From contig JBFFTZ010000183.1 in NCBI GenBank assembly GCA_041571575.1, forward strand, positions 1-5,610: a stretch of DNA of 5,610 bases. Reading direction: 5' to 3'. The notes beneath the pieces are model-generated. The model searched no databases. It had not been told where the DNA came from and worked only from the letters and a program-made list of their open reading frames with translations. Of the stretch, positions 4,995 through 5,610 are shown in pieces. A program made the translations under genes and the position numbers. Each line of letters starts with the position of its first letter. The first letter of the stretch is position 1. This DNA is from CAKZML01 sp041571575 (GTDB taxonomy: Bacteria > Pseudomonadota > Gammaproteobacteria > Steroidobacterales > BM003).

Positions 4995-5610
4995 ATGACG
5001 ACCACCCCCCGCAGCTCCCTCCCTTACGGCAGTTGGCAGTCCCGGATCAGCGCCGAGCTGATCACCGGCGAGAGCATCCGTCTGTCCTCGCCTGCGGCTG
5101 ACCAGGGAACCCTTTACTGGATAGAGGGGCGGCCGGAGGAAAACGGTCGCTCTGTGCTGGTTTGCCGATCCCCTGACGGCACGACGCGAGAGCTTAGCCC
5201 GGAACCGTTCAATGTCAGGAGCCGGGTACATGAATATGGCGGCGCCCCCTTCGTCGCCGCCTCCAGAAGATGCTGGTTCATTAATTTCAAGGATCAGCAT
5301 ATCTATGAAACCAGCCCAGACGGGCCGAGAGACCTGGCTGGCTATCCCGATCACCGCTTCGCAGATTTTGAACTGGATGCGCAAAGGGGGCGGCTGCTCG
5401 CGGTTTGCGAGGAACACCGGGCGGAAGATGAACCCCGCAATTCACTGGTAGCGATAGACCTGGATTCAGGCGGGTTGAAATCCCTGGCCAGCGGCCAAGA
5501 CTTTTACAGCAACCCGCGCCTCAGTCCTGACGGGAGGCGCCTGGCCTGGTTGTGCTGGAACCACCCCAACATGCCCTGGGACAGGAGCGAATTGTGGGTG
5601 GGTGAATTTA
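4995..5610 (+). CDS. S9-family serine peptidase (prolyl oligopeptidase type), N-terminal propeller part, cut by window edge
   Basis: The first 205 residues of a prolyl-oligopeptidase-family protein (dipeptidyl or acylaminoacyl peptidase type) are visible. The catalytic alpha/beta-hydrolase domain with the Ser-Asp-His triad would lie beyond the window. What is seen belongs to the N-terminal beta-propeller. YGSWQSRISAELI (11-23) is the typical opening. It is followed by FNVRSRVHEYGG (72-83), FADFELDAQRGRLLAV (122-137), DFYSNPRLSPDGRRLAWL (169-186) and WNHPNMPWD (188-196), all recurring segments of cytoplasmic bacterial S9 peptidases. No signal peptide is present, so a cytoplasmic enzyme that trims short peptides is likely. 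The ATG at 4995 lies five bases after the NRDE stop. AGGA at 4979-4982 is a somewhat distant ribosome site, and coupling to the upstream gene is probable. Confidence 0.92.
   Translation, partial: MTTTPRSSLPYGSWQSRISAELITGESIRLSSPAADQGTLYWIEGRPEENGRSVLVCRSPDGTTRELSPEPFNVRSRVHEYGGAPFVAASRRCWFINFKDQHIYETSPDGPRDLAGYPDHRFADFELDAQRGRLLAVCEEHRAEDEPRNSLVAIDLDSGGLKSLASGQDFYSNPRLSPDGRRLAWLCWNHPNMPWDRSELWVGEF

Noticed and set aside
5212..5451. 79-residue plus-strand frame near the right end
   Set aside because: It lies out of frame inside the S9 peptidase gene, whose own frame shows VHEYGG and WNHPNMPWD.

Overview
The window looks like chromosomal DNA of a GC-rich gammaproteobacterium. The basis is the close resemblance to Escherichia coli YadG/YadH, a 160-residue RraA, and a NudC of the longer kind. 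The genus cannot be read from the sequence. No rRNA, tRNA, CRISPR array, insertion sequence or phage gene was seen. All coding regions look intact except the two cut by the window edges.

Left block, minus strand (1-1909): a 194-residue regulator-like protein (1325-1909) is followed 87 nt downstream by the ATPase (yadG, 290-1237) and membrane permease (yadH, 1-293, partial) of a YadGH-type ABC-2 exporter. The two exporter genes overlap by four bases (ATGA).

Centre (1910-2078): an AT-rich divergent control region. It carries a perfect TATAAT box, an 11-bp direct repeat, an inverted repeat and a small palindrome. To its right, on the plus strand, is a clear FlhC-family protein (2079-2633) with the FlhC helix-turn-helix and a four-cysteine zinc site. 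I read the divergent 194-residue protein as its likely partner. Both of its halves weakly resemble FlhD, so it may be a tandem FlhD-like fusion. Together they would form a divergent FlhDC-like regulator pair with no flagellar genes nearby. This is the most unusual feature of the window. FlhC membership is well supported, whereas the FlhD relationship is inference.

Right block, plus strand (2722-5610): a compact run of four genes. They are rraA (2722-3204, with an intact aldolase-type G-D-x20-R-D motif), nudC (3201-4151, TTG start overlapping the rraA stop), an NRDE/TANGO2-family protein (4225-4989), and the N-terminal propeller part of an S9-family serine peptidase (4995-5610, partial). The tight spacing suggests one transcript for most of the run. 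The first two genes suggest RNA or NAD(H) turnover and oxo-acid metabolism. No single pathway links all four.

No stretch longer than 300 bases lacks a gene. The gaps at 1238-1324, 2634-2721 and 4152-4224 contain no convincing terminator.
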